A DNA stretch of 64,000 nt, from the NCBI GenBank assembly GCA_029781855.1, contig JAKOVX010000027.1, forward strand, positions 1 through 64,000. The letters run 5' to 3'. The translations under genes and the position numbers were made by a program. This stretch comes from Acidobacteriota bacterium (GTDB lineage: Bacteria > Acidobacteriota > Blastocatellia > Pyrinomonadales > Pyrinomonadaceae). Shown here piece after piece: positions 62,659 to 64,000 of this stretch. The notes under the pieces are model-generated. The model searched no databases. It worked only from the letters and a program-made list of their open reading frames with translations, and was not told the DNA's origin. Position 1 is the stretch's first letter, and each line of letters opens with the position of its first letter.

Positions 62659-63630
62659 CTACTCAAATCCGATCTTTTCCCGCACCGCATAAATCGCCTT
62701 GTCCTGCGACTCGTGATAGGTTCGCACGAGCAATTCGGCCAGAAGGCCCATTAGGAAGAACTGTACAGATATCGCGAGCATTACGACGGTGATGATCGGC
62801 AGCGGAGTAAGGATAAATGACGTTCCGTAAGCCAATTTCAGCACGACGGCCCAGACGCCCGCGATCATCGAAATGGCAAAGGCGATCATTCCGAACCCGC
62901 CAAAAACATAAAGCGGTTTGGTGTGATACTCTGCCATGAATTTTATGGTGATCAGGTCGAAAACGACCTTGACCGTCCGTGAAATTCCGTATTTTGACTT
63001 GCCCATCGTCCGGGCGTGATGATCTACAGGAATTTCCGTTACCCGAGCTCCGGCCCAAGACGCATATATCGGGATAAAACGGTGCATCTCGCCATAAAGC
63101 CGCACGTCCTGGATGACATCGCGGCGATATGCTTTGAGCGAACAGCCGTAATCGTGCAGCGGAACATCTCCGATCCAGGAGATGATCTTATTCGCGATCT
63201 GTGACGGTATCTTTCGGGAAATGAGTTTGTCCTGACGGTTCTTACGCCAACCGGAAACGACGTCGTAGCCTTCGTTAAGCTTATCAAGAAGGCGTTTTAT
63301 GTCAGCTGGATCGTTCTGTAGATCCGCATCCATCGGTATCAGGATGTCGCCCTTTGCTGCATCGATTCCGGCCGACATCGCTGCGGTCTGGCCATAATTC
63401 CGGCGCAGGGAAATCACGCGAACGCGGTCGTCAGATGCTGCGATCTCGCGTAGGATCGACAAACTTTTATCGGTCGAGCCATCGTCGACGTAGATCACTT
63501 CTGCCGATTTTCCAAGAGTGTCCAGAGCCGCGGCGATTTTGGCGTGCATCGGGCGCAAATTGTCTTCCTCGTCGAGAACGGGGAGGAACAACGAAAGTTC
63601 CGGATCTTGTTTTGCTTCTTGCTTCTTCAT
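62659..63630 (-). CDS. Family 2 glycosyltransferase, polyisoprenyl-phosphate type
   Basis: 323 aa. GT-A domain with DDGSTD and PMDADLQNDP (metal-binding DxD) and SGWRKNRQD, then two C-terminal membrane helices (about 235-300). Resembles DPM1/ArnC-like enzymes that transfer a sugar from a nucleotide to undecaprenyl phosphate. It sits 34 nt upstream of asnB. Confidence 0.88.
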   Translation of the reverse strand: MKKQEAKQDPELSLFLPVLDEEDNLRPMHAKIAAALDTLGKSAEVIYVDDGSTDKSLSILREIAASDDRVRVISLRRNYGQTAAMSAGIDAAKGDILIPMDADLQNDPADIKRLLDKLNEGYDVVSGWRKNRQDKLISRKIPSQIANKIISWIGDVPLHDYGCSLKAYRRDVIQDVRLYGEMHRFIPIYASWAGARVTEIPVDHHARTMGKSKYGISRTVKVVFDLITIKFMAEYHTKPLYVFGGFGMIAFAISMIAGVWAVVLKLAYGTSFILTPLPIITVVMLAISVQFFLMGLLAELLVRTYHESQDKAIYAVREKIGFE

Positions 63631-63701
63631 CTAACAGAACAGTTTACCCGCGAACGTCGCCAAACACACAAATCGCAGCAGAATTTCGCGGATTTCGCGA
63701 A

Positions 63702-64000
63702 CTATGCCTTCTTCGCAACTACGACTATCGAAACACCGAACGGAAAATTGAAGTTCCGAAGCCAAAATCGTTCGGCCCCGAGGAGTCTGCCGAAAATGCC
63801 GTTGAGTGCCGACACGTTGATATTGTTTTCGGATTCAGGTTTGATACCGGTTAACTTCATCAGTACGCGGCCAGCAAGTATCGGGGCAAAAAACGTCCAG
63901 TTGGCGTAAGTCGCACGTTCGATCTCATAACCTGCAGATTTGAGACGATCTACGATCTGCTGCTTGGTGTAACGAATGCGGTGATTGGATATATCGTCCT
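63702..64000 (-). CDS. Class I SAM-dependent methyltransferase, 3' end only
   Basis: C-terminal 98 residues of a gene that continues beyond base 64000, found by translating the reverse strand to a TAG at 63702-63704. It reads SNHRIRYTKQQIVDRLKSAG, then NWTFFAP, as in the tails of methyltransferases of the Ubi/SAM class. The catalytic part is outside the window, so substrate and start cannot be given. Same strand as the glycosyltransferase, upstream of it. Confidence 0.75.
   Translation of the reverse strand, partial: DDISNHRIRYTKQQIVDRLKSAGYEIERATYANWTFFAPILAGRVLMKLTGIKPESENNINVSALNGIFGRLLGAERFWLRNFNFPFGVSIVVVAKKA

Noticed and set aside
1-64000. tRNA or rRNA genes, insertion sequences, prophage
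   Set aside because: No cloverleaf tails, rRNA stretches, transposases, integrases or phage genes were recognised on either strand.

Overview
The window looks like ordinary chromosome from a Gram-negative bacterium, most likely an Acidobacteriota member (perhaps class Blastocatellia). The reasons are a TonB-dependent receptor with an N-terminal carboxypeptidase-regulatory-like domain, a CarD-type regulator, a DUF1844 protein, a LysW-like mini-protein, a long TamA/TamB pair, and paired TatA-like genes without tatC nearby. This is inference from gene content; no rRNA or tRNA gene was seen. The base composition looks moderately GC-rich by eye (not computed).

Layout. 1-3927: end of a DnaQ-type exonuclease gene, queF, carD, a PhoR/PhoB-like two-component pair and sixA. 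4051-15019: a metal-handling locus with two copies of a promoter plus small secreted Cys/His protein, one ahead of a TonB-dependent receptor and one ahead of a CzcC-CzcB-CzcA-type RND efflux operon, followed by a VOC protein and a ZIP permease. 15073-19726: a PIN toxin-antitoxin pair, an unknown protein, two kinds of short tandem repeat, dienelactone hydrolase, a membrane diguanylate cyclase and a PfkB kinase. 19893-22959: LysW-like protein and a HD-GYP/GAF/GGDEF protein. 22969-34830: tamA, tamB, a RibBX-like riboflavin gene, an MFS transporter and galU. 34894-40531: YdeI-like protein, serS, mazEF, an NTF2-like secreted protein, mazG, a DUF1844 protein, a four-helix-bundle (IVP) gene framed by inverted repeats, and a PhnP-like hydrolase. 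40695-44455: nrdA-nrdB behind a strong promoter, with a palindromic element between the genes.

44558-50686 is the most unusual part. Four overlapping minus-strand genes encode a GHMP kinase, an ABC exporter fused to a cyclic-nucleotide-binding domain, and two ATP-grasp ligases/kinases. Their promoter side faces about 1.1 kb of non-coding DNA that holds several palindromes and a tandemly repeated unit of about 167 bp. In that unit the hairpin arms change together from copy to copy while the flanks stay constant.

50687-64000: an FMO-type monooxygenase, ribF-VOC-UbiB/ABC1 kinase-DUF2156 protein-CBM9-like protein, an SDR, a methyltransferase-like protein, two TatA paralogs, proline iminopeptidase, asparagine synthase, a polyisoprenyl-phosphate-type glycosyltransferase, and the 3' end of a methyltransferase gene running off the window.

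A cross-cutting feature is degenerate short tandem repeats with a period of about 9 bp in several intergenic regions (16311-16364, 39279-39309, 57174-57230, 58061-58132). Four genes carry second-messenger domains or motifs: two GGDEF proteins (one with HD-GYP) for cyclic di-GMP, and a cyclic-nucleotide-binding ABC exporter.
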